The notes beneath the pieces are model-generated. The model had not been told where the DNA came from. It was given only the letters and a program-made list of their open reading frames with translations, and did no database searches. 64,000 bases of DNA, taken from NCBI GenBank assembly GCA_002328035.1, contig DCVL01000026.1, forward strand, positions 62,001-126,000. The letters run 5' to 3'. A program made the position numbers and the translations under genes. The DNA comes from Geobacter sp. UBA2189. GTDB lineage: Bacteria; Desulfobacterota; Desulfuromonadia; Geobacterales; Pseudopelobacteraceae. Numbering within the stretch: position 1 is the stretch's first letter; the number at the start of each line of letters is the position of its first letter. Below are positions 25,576-35,079 of the stretch, in pieces.

Positions 25576-26318
25576 ATCATCCACTGATCCGCCTGAACGG
25601 CATCATTAAGAAGTACGGCAATGGTGTAGCCGAACTGGTGGCTTTAAAAGGAATTGATCTTGAGATTAACGCAGGGGAATTTGTTGCTATCATGGGTCCT
25701 AGCGGTTCAGGCAAGTCTACAGCGATGAACATAATGGGTTGTCTGGATACTCCCAGTTCAGGCCAGTATCTGTTCAAGGGGGTGCATGTAGAGACCCTTA
25801 CTCGTGACCAGCGTGCCCGATTACGGCGCCGTTATCTGGGCTTTGTGTTTCAGGGTTTTAATCTGCTGGCTCGTACGTCGGCACAGGAAAACGTAGAGCT
25901 GCCCCTATTGTATCGCGGCGACAGCACCAGCGTGCGTCGTCAGGCTGCGTCCAGGGCACTTCAATCAGTTGGGCTGGGGGGATGGGAACAGCACACACCG
26001 GCCGAACTGTCAGGCGGACAGCAGCAGCGTGTTGCGATTGCCCGCGCTATTGTTACCTCCCCAGCAGTAGTGTTGGCTGATGAGCCCACCGGTAACCTCG
26101 ATACCCAGCGCAGCAATGAAATCATGGGGTTGCTGGTGGCACTGAACAGGGATCATGGTATCACCGTGCTGATGGTGACCCATGAGCCGGACATGGCGGC
26201 ATATTCACGACGTATGATCCGCTTTGTTGATGGTGCTATTGCCAGCGACGAACCCAATCTGCATCCTGTAAGCAGCCAGTCTGCTGATATAACCGTTGTG
26301 TCTGCAGAGACAAGCTGA
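25572..26318 (+). CDS. macB: MacB-type ABC transporter ATPase
   Basis: This 248-residue ATPase has Walker A GPSGSGKST near 42-50, Q-loop FQGFNLLART, signature LSGGQQQRVAIARA near 140 and Walker B VVLADEPTGNLD. It belongs to the LolD/MacB class. The start is GTG overlapping the adaptor stop by four bases. It powers the permease encoded next; MacB in E. coli is a single fused protein, here split into two genes. Confidence 0.92.
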   Translation: MNHPLIRLNGIIKKYGNGVAELVALKGIDLEINAGEFVAIMGPSGSGKSTAMNIMGCLDTPSSGQYLFKGVHVETLTRDQRARLRRRYLGFVFQGFNLLARTSAQENVELPLLYRGDSTSVRRQAASRALQSVGLGGWEQHTPAELSGGQQQRVAIARAIVTSPAVVLADEPTGNLDTQRSNEIMGLLVALNRDHGITVLMVTHEPDMAAYSRRMIRFVDGAIASDEPNLHPVSSQSADITVVSAETS

Positions 26319-27544
26319 TGTTACTGAGTACCTGTCTGCTGGCTTTACGGTCTATCCAGCGCAACTTGCTGCGATCATTCCTAACCATTTTAGGGATTGT
26401 GATTGGTGTCAGTGCGGTGATAACCATGGTTACCCTTGGCAATGGGGCTACACAAGCGGTTCAGGCCAAGATCTCCAACCTGGGAAGCAACCTTCTGATG
26501 GTAAGGCTTGGCCAGCGTCAGGGACCAGGCGGTAGTGGCGCTGGTGGGCATGGTATACAGCAGTTCAAGGAGGCGGATGCGCTAGCAATCAAGTCACAGA
26601 TTGGCGGGGTTTCTGAAGTGGCGCCCGAGGGAAGAGCTAGTGTAACTGTAGTGGGTAACGGACGTAACTGGGCTACCAGCGTAATCGGCAGTACTAACGC
26701 CTGGTTCAGCATTGGCAACTGGAAGCTGGCTTCAGGGCGGATGTTTGCTGAAGATGAGCAAACTGCCGGTGGAGCCGTTTGTATCATTGGTGAAACAGTG
26801 CGTCGCGAGATCTTCGGGGGTACCGTGGGACAGACCGGTCTTGGCCAACAATTGCGTATCAAGCAGTTCAGTTGTGAGGTTATCGCCATGATTGCTTCAA
26901 AGGGACAAGGCGGTATGGGTTTTGATCAAGACGATACCGTGATTGTACCATTACAGACGCTGCAGCGCCGGGTAACCGGCACCCGAACCGTTCCTATGCT
27001 ATTGATATCGATGGAGGATGGCAGCGATAGTACACGACTTAAAAAAAGCCTTCGTCAACTCTTGCGTGAGCGCCGGAAGCTGGCCGGTGGGGACGATGAT
27101 AACTTCAATATTCTCGATACCCAGCAAATAGCCGAAGCATTGTCCGGCACCACAAAGGTTATGACCACATTACTCGGTGCTGTGGCTGCCGTAAGTCTGC
27201 TGGTGGGCGGCATCGGTATAATGAACATCATGCTGGTCAGCGTAACTGAACGGACTCGTGAGATTGGCCTGCGTCTGGCCATTGGCGCACTTGAGCGTGA
27301 GGTGCTGCTACAGTTTTTGATCGAAGCGGTAGTGCTATCTGCACTGGGCGGTCTGATAGGTATTGTCATAGCTACGGCAGCGTCATGGGGGCTGGCCAGA
27401 TTAATGTCCGTCCCTTATCTGTTCAATCCGACAATCAATTTGTTGTCATTGCTGTTCTCAGCCGCTATCGGTGTGCTGTTCGGCTATTTTCCAGCCAGGC
27501 GAGCCGCGCAGATGGATCCGATTGAGGCGTTGCGTCACGAATAA
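26318..27544 (+). CDS. MacB-type ABC transporter permease
   Basis: The protein has 408 residues. An N-terminal MacB_PCD region begins LLALRSIQRNLLRSFLTILG and IGVSAVITMVTLGNGA, followed by a large periplasmic domain (about 45-280) with a Gly-rich stretch. A C-terminal FtsX domain of three helices follows, with GGIGIMNIMLVSVTERTREI and ARRAAQMDPIEALRHE at the end. The ATG shares its A with the TGA of the ATPase gene. With the adaptor it forms a tripartite exporter for peptides, lipids or antibiotics; substrate unknown. Confidence 0.92.
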   Translation: MLLSTCLLALRSIQRNLLRSFLTILGIVIGVSAVITMVTLGNGATQAVQAKISNLGSNLLMVRLGQRQGPGGSGAGGHGIQQFKEADALAIKSQIGGVSEVAPEGRASVTVVGNGRNWATSVIGSTNAWFSIGNWKLASGRMFAEDEQTAGGAVCIIGETVRREIFGGTVGQTGLGQQLRIKQFSCEVIAMIASKGQGGMGFDQDDTVIVPLQTLQRRVTGTRTVPMLLISMEDGSDSTRLKKSLRQLLRERRKLAGGDDDNFNILDTQQIAEALSGTTKVMTTLLGAVAAVSLLVGGIGIMNIMLVSVTERTREIGLRLAIGALEREVLLQFLIEAVVLSALGGLIGIVIATAASWGLARLMSVPYLFNPTINLLSLLFSAAIGVLFGYFPARRAAQMDPIEALRHE

Positions 27545-27554
27545 AGGAAGTTCT

Positions 27555-29915
27555 ATGAATCTGCATTGGAAGAAAACGTGTGCTATTGGATTGGCTGTCG
27601 TGCTGTTGTCAGTCACAATCTGCTATTCATCTGCTTTTGCCCCATTAACAAAGCAGCTGAATAGCGCACAGGCCGACAAACAGGAAAGCAAGACAGAAAC
27701 AAAAGCGATGACCGCCGAGCAACAGATTGAAATAGCCAGAGTTGCACTGAAAAAGGCACAGTCGGAAAGGGATCAGGCACTTGCGGCCTCAGATGATGCT
27801 TCCCGCCAGGATGTAAAAGAGCGAAACCGCCTCCTGGATAGGTTGGTTACTCGTTTTGCTTCCCAGCTGAGCCTGATTGATGAACGGGAAGAACTACGGC
27901 GTGCCCATGCCGCCGCTGACCAGAAAACAAAAAACTGGTCAGGTTTCTCCCAGCCACCACCCTATTCGATTCTACTCGTTGATGAGTTGATCGGTTCAGT
28001 ATTGACGGCTCGCTCCAGATTGCAAGGTCTCAGTGCTAATCAGGATCTGCTTGCCAGCCAGGTTTCACATTACCGCGAAGCGGCAAAGCAGCTACAGGAA
28101 AAGGAACGTCAGGCCGTCGATGAACTTGAGAATGCACAAAATCCCGAACAACTATTGACATGGCAAAGAGGACTGGCTGCACTTCGTACCCGTAACGCCA
28201 ATGCCATGTCTGAGTTGTTAGCCCTGCGTTATGAGGTGATTGGAGAACGTCTTGGAATCGCAGGGATTGAACTGGAACTGCTGGAGCGACAATTGTCGGA
28301 AGCCAGGAAAAAGGTTGTTTTCAGCCAGGCAGACCTGAACAAAACAGTTGCTCGCTTAAGGTTTGATCTCGTTAATCTTGAACAGGAGTTAGATGCATCA
28401 TTGGTTCGCGATGCTCGTAGCAGAGCTGTGCTGGCAGGCATAAAGCGAAAACTGGAAAGAGTTGTTCTCCTGCAGGGGAGTACAGATAGTGTTGCCGTAG
28501 CAAAAAAACTACAGCGTGACCGCCTTGAGGCAGAACAACGCGCTGCAGTTGCATGGGTAGAAAGTTCGCGCTTTGAAACCGAGGTCATATCTGCTCTAAT
28601 TGCAACAAACAAGTCTACCTCCAGTTTTTGGGAAAAACGCTATGCTGCTCTTACGGTAAAAAATACGGAGAAGCTGCGTGCTATCCTTATAGAACTTCGG
28701 AAGAGTGTGGAACAGCTCAAGCCCTGGTTGGCATTTGCCCGGCAACAACTGGAACTGTATCAGGATGCCGAACGTGCCCAGCAATCACGGCTATTCAAGA
28801 TTGATACACGAAACAACCTTCATCCGGCAGAACTGGATCTGCTGGCGGCGATACGTTTACAGCGGGAACTGGCCGAACGTCAAAAAGCCGCTGTTGAACA
28901 TGCATCCAGTGAACGACAAACCTGGCTGGAAGAGATGGAACTGGTTCAGCATTCACATACACTCACAGACAGGACTAGAGACTGGTTCAGGACTTTCCCT
29001 AATATACTCGGGCGTATATGGCGTTTCGAACTATTTGCCATCGAAGACAGCGTGGAGGTTGCCGGGCAAAAAGTCATTACGTCACGAGGAGTGACAGTTG
29101 GCAAGAGCGTTGGTGCTGTTTTCCTGTTTCTTGTCGGATACCTGATAGCCTTATTTTTAGGTCACAAAGTTCAGCGTGTTATGATCACCCGTTTCCGTGT
29201 CGGTGAGCATCAGGCCAATGTTATTCGCCGGTGGCTCCTTGCTTTGACCGTATTTATTCTGATGATCATTACCCTTAACCTTGCTCGCATTCCGCTAACC
29301 GTCTTTGCCTTTCTTGGTGGAGCACTGGTCATTGGCGTAGGTCTCGGCACCCAGACACTGATCAAAAACTTCATCAGCGGTATCCTGATTTTGCTGGAGC
29401 GCAATGTGAAGGTTGGGGATACTATTGAGGTGGATGGCGTGGTTGGGAAGGTCGTTACGGTAGATATCAGAGCCTCTACCGTCCTCGGATTTGATGGTGT
29501 TGAGACAGTGATTCCAAACGCCATGTTTCTTGAAAACAAGGTGACCAACTGGACACACACCAATGCCCATCTGCGGCGTACTGTGAAGGTTGGGGTCGCA
29601 TATGGTTCACCGCTGACACAGGTGCGGGACATCCTGGTTGAGTGTGCTCACGAACATGGCCTGATCCTGAAGAGTCCGTCACCTGAAGCCCTCCTGGATG
29701 ATTTTGGTGACAGCTCGCTGTTTTTTATACTCTACTTCTGGATTGAGTACGGTTCTGCGGTAAACCCGTTACAGGTAGCCAGCGATCTCCGTTTTATCAT
29801 TGATAAACGCTTTGGCGAGGAGCAGATCGTTTTTGCTTTCCCACAGTACGACATACATCTTGACAGTTCACAGCCTCTTCGCGTTCAGGTGGTGACCTCT
29901 CAAGCGGCTACCTAA
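27555..29915 (+). CDS. Large MscS-family mechanosensitive channel
   Basis: The start at 27555 follows AAAGGAAG and begins a signal peptide. The ~786-residue protein has a long periplasmic coiled-coil region (about 40-500), then membrane segments from about 525 and a C-terminal MscS core (AFLGGALVIGVGLGTQTLIK pore helix, NFISGILILLERNVKVGDTI, VEVDG). This is the MscK/YbiO-type architecture of large channels that relieve osmotic shock. It follows the MacAB-type genes by 10 bases and is probably in the same operon. Confidence 0.88.
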   Translation: MNLHWKKTCAIGLAVVLLSVTICYSSAFAPLTKQLNSAQADKQESKTETKAMTAEQQIEIARVALKKAQSERDQALAASDDASRQDVKERNRLLDRLVTRFASQLSLIDEREELRRAHAAADQKTKNWSGFSQPPPYSILLVDELIGSVLTARSRLQGLSANQDLLASQVSHYREAAKQLQEKERQAVDELENAQNPEQLLTWQRGLAALRTRNANAMSELLALRYEVIGERLGIAGIELELLERQLSEARKKVVFSQADLNKTVARLRFDLVNLEQELDASLVRDARSRAVLAGIKRKLERVVLLQGSTDSVAVAKKLQRDRLEAEQRAAVAWVESSRFETEVISALIATNKSTSSFWEKRYAALTVKNTEKLRAILIELRKSVEQLKPWLAFARQQLELYQDAERAQQSRLFKIDTRNNLHPAELDLLAAIRLQRELAERQKAAVEHASSERQTWLEEMELVQHSHTLTDRTRDWFRTFPNILGRIWRFELFAIEDSVEVAGQKVITSRGVTVGKSVGAVFLFLVGYLIALFLGHKVQRVMITRFRVGEHQANVIRRWLLALTVFILMIITLNLARIPLTVFAFLGGALVIGVGLGTQTLIKNFISGILILLERNVKVGDTIEVDGVVGKVVTVDIRASTVLGFDGVETVIPNAMFLENKVTNWTHTNAHLRRTVKVGVAYGSPLTQVRDILVECAHEHGLILKSPSPEALLDDFGDSSLFFILYFWIEYGSAVNPLQVASDLRFIIDKRFGEEQIVFAFPQYDIHLDSSQPLRVQVVTSQAAT

Positions 29916-30163
29916 GTAAAGCTTTTAAACAAACCAGCTGTAGCAGTCATGTTAACCAGAGTATCTATGGCAAACAGATTAATCTTTCCTCGCATAAGAT
30001 CCGAAAGACGTGGTTGGGTAACACTGAGGAGCTTGGCCGCTTCTACTTGACTCAACCCAGCACTGATAATATGATTTTTTAAAGTCATCATCAACGCAAC
30101 GCGCCGTTTCATGTTTTCTGCTTCCGTCGGGGTGTCCTCGATCGCATCCTATACACTATTAGC
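29912..30163 (-). pseudogene. XRE/HTH antitoxin remnant with nonsense codon
   Basis: From 30112 downward an open frame encodes MKRRVALMMTLKNHIISAGL and continues SQVEAAKLLSVTQPRLSDLM, RGKINLFAIDTLVNMTATAGL: a HigA-type helix-turn-helix antitoxin. Reading upstream in the same frame gives DAIEDTPTEAEN, preceded by TAG (30149-30151) and then NSV. Relatives have SVWDAIEDTP at this place, so TAG most likely replaces a Trp codon (TGG). The C-terminal end after AGL is also truncated (FKSFT). No toxin gene lies beside it. The last four bases overlap the end of the MscS gene tail to tail. The shortened frame could still be translated from 30112. Confidence 0.7.
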
Positions 30164-30368
30164 GGTACTTGACTGGACAGAACCAGATTCAGGCACCGTT
30201 GCCGAATTAAGATATGCCGCAGGTAAAGGAAAGCGATGCTACAGGCTGCGCACCGACCTGCGTGATAGTGCTGATCTGCCCGGACTAGCGCTCAACCTGC
30301 AGGTGTTGTATTTTATAACCAGCAGTGGTGGGAGTTTATTCAGAAGCATCAGTCAAATAGTCATTTAA
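30157..30368 (+). pseudogene. Nucleoside 2-deoxyribosyltransferase-like C-terminal remnant
   Basis: About 70 residues from LLAVLDWTEPDSGTVAELRY through AAGKGKRCYRLRTDLRDSAD to LNLQVLYFITSSGG resemble the C-terminal half of the nucleoside 2-deoxyribosyltransferase family, where LDGxxPDSGT carries the catalytic and binding residues. The first Gly of that motif is Trp here. The N-terminal half is missing: the sequence runs directly into the antitoxin remnant on the other strand. No start codon with ribosome site is present. Likely a non-functional fragment left by recombination. Confidence 0.6.
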
Positions 30369-30381
30369 ACCGGGGTACACA

Positions 30382-31518
30382 ATGCGAATACTGCATCTGG
30401 CAGACCTGCATATCGGAAAAATCTTTCATGATGTCCACCTAACAGACGATCAGGCTCATATACTTGACCAAATTATAGCCATAGTCCAGGAATACAAAGT
30501 AGATCTGGTGGCCATCAGTGGTGATCTGTATGACCGTTCAGTCCCACCGGTTCAGGCAACCGTAGTTCTGGACGATTTCCTTACCAGGCTGCTGATGGAT
30601 TTGGAGATAAAAGTCATTCTTACCCCCGGTAACCATGACAGCGCTGAACGGGTTGCCTTTGCAGGACGTCTGGTACGTTCACGCGGTCTTTACATAGCAC
30701 CGGGACTGCCTGCTGCAGTAGAACCGATTATCCTTGAAGATAGCCATGGTCAGGTCACCTTTATCCCACTGCCATATGTTGATCCGTTACTGGTTAGAAA
30801 ATCTCTGGATGATTCTGAAATAGACAGTTTTGATAGTGCGCTGCACGCTGTGCTGCAGTCACTGCCTCCCCTGGAAGGCCGTACTGTTTGCCTTGCTCAC
30901 TGTTTTACCCAGGGAGGTGACACCTCTGAGTCAGAACGCCCCTTATCCATTGGCGGTTCAAGTCTTATAGACCCCGATCACTTTAAACCGTTCAATCTGA
31001 CGTTACTCGGTCATCTCCACCGGTCACAGAAGATCAGTGACACTATCTATTACGCCGGATCTCCCCTTAAATACTCATTCTCTGAGGCTGATCATACTAA
31101 GGAAGTGGTCATCTATGATCTTGCAGCAGATGGCAGCTTCAGCCGTGAAACAATACCTCTTAAACCCAAAAGGGATGTCCGAACTATCAGCGGTGAGTTA
31201 GCAACAATCCTGACAAATGCAGCTAACGATCCTGGCAGTGATGACTATCTCTGGATTGAACTGACCGACCGGGGTGCCCTCTTTGATTATGCTGCCAAAC
31301 TGCGTGTTTTTTACCCCAATGTTCTCAACATCACCCGTACTGAATATCAGCGGGAGGTAACAGGTGAGTGTGCCATTGAAATCCGCAGCAAGAGCGATCA
31401 TGAGATCGTAGCATCGTTTTTCCGTCATATAACCGGAGATGATCTGAATCAGAGTGAGACAGAGTTGATGGAGACCGTCCTTACTGAGATGATTGCCGGC
31501 CAAGGGGGTGCAGCATGA
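30382..31518 (+). CDS. sbcD: Exonuclease SbcCD nuclease subunit
   Basis: This 378-residue Mre11/SbcD protein has the metallophosphoesterase motifs in order: LHLADLHIGK (1), AISGDLYDR (2), LTPGNHDSAERV (3), LAHCFTQGG (4) and LLGHLHRSQ (5). A C-terminal capping domain follows from about 260. It forms with SbcC a nuclease that opens hairpins and processes DNA ends. Its stop overlaps the SbcC start by four bases (ATGA). Confidence 0.95.
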   Translation: MRILHLADLHIGKIFHDVHLTDDQAHILDQIIAIVQEYKVDLVAISGDLYDRSVPPVQATVVLDDFLTRLLMDLEIKVILTPGNHDSAERVAFAGRLVRSRGLYIAPGLPAAVEPIILEDSHGQVTFIPLPYVDPLLVRKSLDDSEIDSFDSALHAVLQSLPPLEGRTVCLAHCFTQGGDTSESERPLSIGGSSLIDPDHFKPFNLTLLGHLHRSQKISDTIYYAGSPLKYSFSEADHTKEVVIYDLAADGSFSRETIPLKPKRDVRTISGELATILTNAANDPGSDDYLWIELTDRGALFDYAAKLRVFYPNVLNITRTEYQREVTGECAIEIRSKSDHEIVASFFRHITGDDLNQSETELMETVLTEMIAGQGGAA

Positions 31519-34500
31519 GGCCACTGAAACTGACCATGCGCTCTTTTGGGCCGTTTACTGGTGAGCAGGTTGTGGATTTTACCCAGTATGGTGACAACGC
31601 CTTTCTCTTGATATACGGCTCCACCGGAGCTGGGAAAACTACCATTCTGGATGGCATCTGCTATGCGCTTTACGGTGATCCCAGTGGAGAGAAGCGTGAT
31701 GAGCGCTATCTGCGTTCACAGCAGGCACAGCATGATTCCACCTGTGAGGTTGAACTACTTTTCCAGGTTGGGCCACGGCGCTTTCATATCAAGCGCACTC
31801 CTCCCCAGACTGTTTTTCAAAAGGAAAAACAGCGTGAAATAAAGCACCAGGTGGCATTTTGTCAGGTGGACGAAGCTGGTGAGGTGCTAGGTGACCGGTT
31901 AAGCAAAATCAGTGATGTTAAACAAAAGGTAGAAGAGGTGTTGGGATTCACCAGCGAGCAGTTTCGGCAGGTGGTGGTACTTCCACAGGGCGAATTCCGT
32001 AAACTACTCTTGGCCAAGTCTGATGAAAAGGAATACATCCTTGAAAAACTGTTCGGAACCGGCCGCTTCAAACTGATAGAGCAATCCCTTAAAAACCGCA
32101 GAGCTGTTCTTGGGGGAGAACTGAAGGAATTAAAGGCAGCTGTTGAGGGGATACTTGCCAGCAACAAGGTGGCCAGTACTCAGGAGTTGGATGAGCAGAT
32201 AACAGCACTGGCCATCCGGCGGGAGGAACTGTCGGAACAGCTTGGTCAGCAACTCAAACTGCAGCAACAGGCAGACCGGAACCTGCAGGAAGCCCAGGCT
32301 CAGGCTGCAAAGTTTCTGGAGCTTGATCAGGCTCGTACCGGTAAGGAAACACTTCTTTCAAGAAAACCAGAGATGGATCAACTGGCAGTCAGAACAGAAC
32401 TGGCAGCCAGGGCTCTTAATCTGGTTGATCTTGATGAAACGATTACTAAAACTACAAAAGATCTGCATGACCGCACCCTGGAGCTGACAGCGCTGGGTGA
32501 GGCCATTACTGGTTTAGTCAACCATCAAAATTCTGCCAGAGATCAGATGCATGAGGCAAAGATAGCAACAGAGCAGATTCCGGCTTTAACTGCTGAAAAA
32601 ACCCGCCTTGAGCTGCAACTGCAAAAGATACGTGATCTTGAAACAGGACGTACAGGTCTGGAACAAGCCCAAAAAGCCGAGCAGACAAGCCGGAAGGTGG
32701 TTGAAAAACTCAAAGCAGCAATCACAACAAAAGAGGAAACACTCACTAAGCTCACCACAGCAATTGAGGAGTTATCACAGAATAGTGGCCATACCGGACA
32801 GTTACAAAATGAGGTTGATGGTCTGAAAAAGTTACAGATTGCCCGGCAGGAACTGGAAAATGAGGCGGGTAGCCACAAAAACCTGGAAATTGAACTTGAG
32901 GTGGCTGCAGCTTCTGTTGTAACAGCGGAACAGCAACTAAAAGAAATTCAGTCTCGCAATGAAGAGTTACAGCAGCGTTTTATATCCGGGCAGTCAGCAT
33001 TTCTGGCACAAGAACTTGCTGATGGCAAACCATGTCCTGTCTGCGGTTCGGTTGAGCATCCACAACCAGCCAAATCAAGCGGAGATATACCTACCGATAA
33101 AGAACTTGAAAAGGCACGTAAGCAGGTGGCTGATGCAGATACAAAGCTTCGGAATGCGGTGTCAGTCAGAAATGATCTACAGATCACGTTAAGTGGCCTT
33201 GCGGCAGGCGTACAAAAGCTTAGGGAACAGCTTGGCCCCCTTACAGAACAGCCCTTGTCACAGATTAGTCAACAGCAGCAGGAACTGGTTCTGAAGCTTA
33301 CCCAGGCTGAGACCTCTGCCCGTGAGCTGGATACAAAACGTCAGAAACGTACCGATCTACAGACAGCTGTTGCGCAGGAGAGGGAACAGCTGGTTATGGC
33401 TGAAGCTTCATTTTCGGTAGTCACTGCAGCACTGGAAGGGCAGCGGGCAGTAGTGGCCAGTCTGGCCAAAGAAGCAGGGGAGGGGGATGTCACCTCTGTA
33501 AGTAAAAAAATGAATGAGCTGGATCTCAGATGCAGCAAAGCCCAGGCTGATCTGCAAAAAGCTGAAAACCACCTTGCGACAGTTGAATCCGCCCTTGCTG
33601 TAGCAACAGGTCAGCAGAGCGAAAAGCAGACTTTGATCATTCGCTTGGAAACAGAGCTTACTGAGCAGAAAAAAACATTTGGTATGAGGTTGGACACAGA
33701 GGGCTTTGTATCTGAAAAAGCCTGGCGTGACGCACGATTGCCACGGGTTGAGATTGAGAAGAATCAGAAGACTGTTTTGCAGTTTGTGCAGACCCTTGCA
33801 ACGGCGCAGGAACGACTGACCCGGGCAGAAGGAGCCTGTACTGATCTGAAACGCCCTGATCTTGCATCTGTTACAGCGGCCAAGGAGATGGCGGATGAAC
33901 AATTGGGCATGGTGCAGAAAGAAGCGGGGCTGCTTGAGGCATCTCATGGTGCTCTGAAGACAGCTCTGGCCACCATTGGCGAAAAAGGAACCAGAATTAC
34001 ACAACTGGAGCAGGATTATGCAGTCACCGGCAGATTGACTGATCTTGTTGGTGGCCAGAATCCCAAGCGTATGACCTTGCAGCGTTATGTACTGGCGGCC
34101 TTGTTTGAAGAGGTGGCCATTGCCGCCTCACAGCGTTTGACCCGGATGAGCAGGGGACGTTACCGTCTGGTTCGTTCTGAAGCACCCAGAGATGGTAAGT
34201 CTACCAGCGGGCTAGATCTTGATGTAACCGATGACCATACCGGAGAAAAGCGGCCGGCCTTTACCCTTTCAGGTGGCGAATCCTTCCTGGCATCACTTTC
34301 TCTGGCACTTGGATTGTCCGACGTGGTTATGGCTCAGAGTGGTGGTCGTTATCTGGACTGCATTTTTATTGATGAAGGATTTGGATCTCTGGATGGTGAG
34401 ACGCTGGATTTTGCCCTCAACACCCTGATTGAGCTGCATCGGTCGGGCAGGGTGATCGGGATTATCTCCCATGTGGGGGAATTAAAGGAACGGATACCAT

Positions 34501-34550
34501 CTCAGATAGAGGTTGTTTCATCAAAAGAGGGAAGCAGGATTGTGCAGTAG
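31515..34550 (+). CDS. sbcC: Exonuclease SbcCD ATPase subunit
   Basis: The protein has 1011 residues and is Rad50-like. Walker A is YGSTGAGKTTILDGICYALY near 36. Long coiled coils run from about 180 to 500 and 545 to 830 on either side of a zinc hook, CPVC near 505. The signature is LSGGESFLASLSLALGLSD near 917, and Walker B is CIFIDEGFGSLD near 950. It dimerises through the zinc hook and drives the SbcD nuclease. The overlap with sbcD indicates coupled translation. Confidence 0.95.
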   Translation: MRPLKLTMRSFGPFTGEQVVDFTQYGDNAFLLIYGSTGAGKTTILDGICYALYGDPSGEKRDERYLRSQQAQHDSTCEVELLFQVGPRRFHIKRTPPQTVFQKEKQREIKHQVAFCQVDEAGEVLGDRLSKISDVKQKVEEVLGFTSEQFRQVVVLPQGEFRKLLLAKSDEKEYILEKLFGTGRFKLIEQSLKNRRAVLGGELKELKAAVEGILASNKVASTQELDEQITALAIRREELSEQLGQQLKLQQQADRNLQEAQAQAAKFLELDQARTGKETLLSRKPEMDQLAVRTELAARALNLVDLDETITKTTKDLHDRTLELTALGEAITGLVNHQNSARDQMHEAKIATEQIPALTAEKTRLELQLQKIRDLETGRTGLEQAQKAEQTSRKVVEKLKAAITTKEETLTKLTTAIEELSQNSGHTGQLQNEVDGLKKLQIARQELENEAGSHKNLEIELEVAAASVVTAEQQLKEIQSRNEELQQRFISGQSAFLAQELADGKPCPVCGSVEHPQPAKSSGDIPTDKELEKARKQVADADTKLRNAVSVRNDLQITLSGLAAGVQKLREQLGPLTEQPLSQISQQQQELVLKLTQAETSARELDTKRQKRTDLQTAVAQEREQLVMAEASFSVVTAALEGQRAVVASLAKEAGEGDVTSVSKKMNELDLRCSKAQADLQKAENHLATVESALAVATGQQSEKQTLIIRLETELTEQKKTFGMRLDTEGFVSEKAWRDARLPRVEIEKNQKTVLQFVQTLATAQERLTRAEGACTDLKRPDLASVTAAKEMADEQLGMVQKEAGLLEASHGALKTALATIGEKGTRITQLEQDYAVTGRLTDLVGGQNPKRMTLQRYVLAALFEEVAIAASQRLTRMSRGRYRLVRSEAPRDGKSTSGLDLDVTDDHTGEKRPAFTLSGGESFLASLSLALGLSDVVMAQSGGRYLDCIFIDEGFGSLDGETLDFALNTLIELHRSGRVIGIISHVGELKERIPSQIEVVSSKEGSRIVQ

Positions 34551-34574
34551 AACATTGTATCTGTCCGATATGCT

Positions 34575-34736
34575 TTAAACGGTTTTGATCAGTTCACCCT
34601 GTTGCCTTGCAACCTCAACTATTGCCGATGCGTCATCATCACGCCATTGACGTGAACCGCAGGCAATTGGTTCTATACGGCTATCAACCCGCGCTGCAAG
34701 TCTCCAGAGCAGGTTAATGCCCTTTCTGTCTTTCAT
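34575..34736 (-). pseudogene. Nucleotidyltransferase C-terminal remnant
   Basis: Fifty-three codons from MKDRKGINLLWRLAARVDSR through IEPIACGSRQWRDDDASAIV and EVARQQGELI. The combination of RVDSRIEPIACG and RQWRDDD...EVARQQGE is that of the C-terminal end of MNT-type nucleotidyltransferase domain proteins. The N-terminal part with the GSxARG catalytic block is missing: upstream in frame there is only a short unrelated stretch before a TAA. It lies between sbcC and the integrase, a likely deletion scar. Confidence 0.6.
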
Positions 34737-34900
34737 GTTGTCAAACTGAGGTGATACATCACCGTACAGGCAGCTCAGAAAAAGGCTTTAACCCGACATT
34801 CGTATAACCAAGTATCAAATTTGCTCTCGTCTGACAATAAACGGTTTTTCAGGATTATCCAAACCAAATAATTTGAAATCAACCTAAAACCGGCAGCTCA

Positions 34901-35042
34901 CGAAACACAGAGCAGCGGAGCAACAGAGAAATCAAGATGTTAGTAAAGCAGCTAGTAAAACCAAAGTGGTGAGTCTTTAAACAAGCTTTATTCATTGCTT
35001 TTTTCTGTAGTTTTATTCAGTTGCTCTGTCGCTCCGTGTTTC
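34901..35042. repeat. Imperfect inverted repeat beside the integrase gene
   Basis: GAAACACAGAGCAGCGGAGC-aaca (34901-34924) is mirrored by the complement of 35019-35042, matching at 19 of 24 positions and enclosing 94 bases. It lies 38 bases beyond the 3' end of the recombinase. It may be a large hairpin, a MITE-like element or part of an attachment site. The region 34737-34900 shows no gene. Confidence 0.45.
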
Positions 35043-35067
35043 AAATGCTTTTTCTAGGATCAATAAT
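35039..35067 (+). repeat. Dispersed 28-base repeat, copy 2
   Basis: TTTCAAATGCTTTT then TCTAGGATCAATAAT. See the copy at 24190-24217. It partly overlaps the inverted repeat arm and lies directly beyond the integrase stop codon. Confidence 0.4.
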
Positions 35068-35079
35068 TTCAAGAAAAAC

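Noticed and set aside
30111..30368. Complete 85-residue + strand gene
   Set aside because: The first ~15 residues read through the antitoxin remnant and the transferase part lacks its N-terminal half, so it is treated as a fragment.
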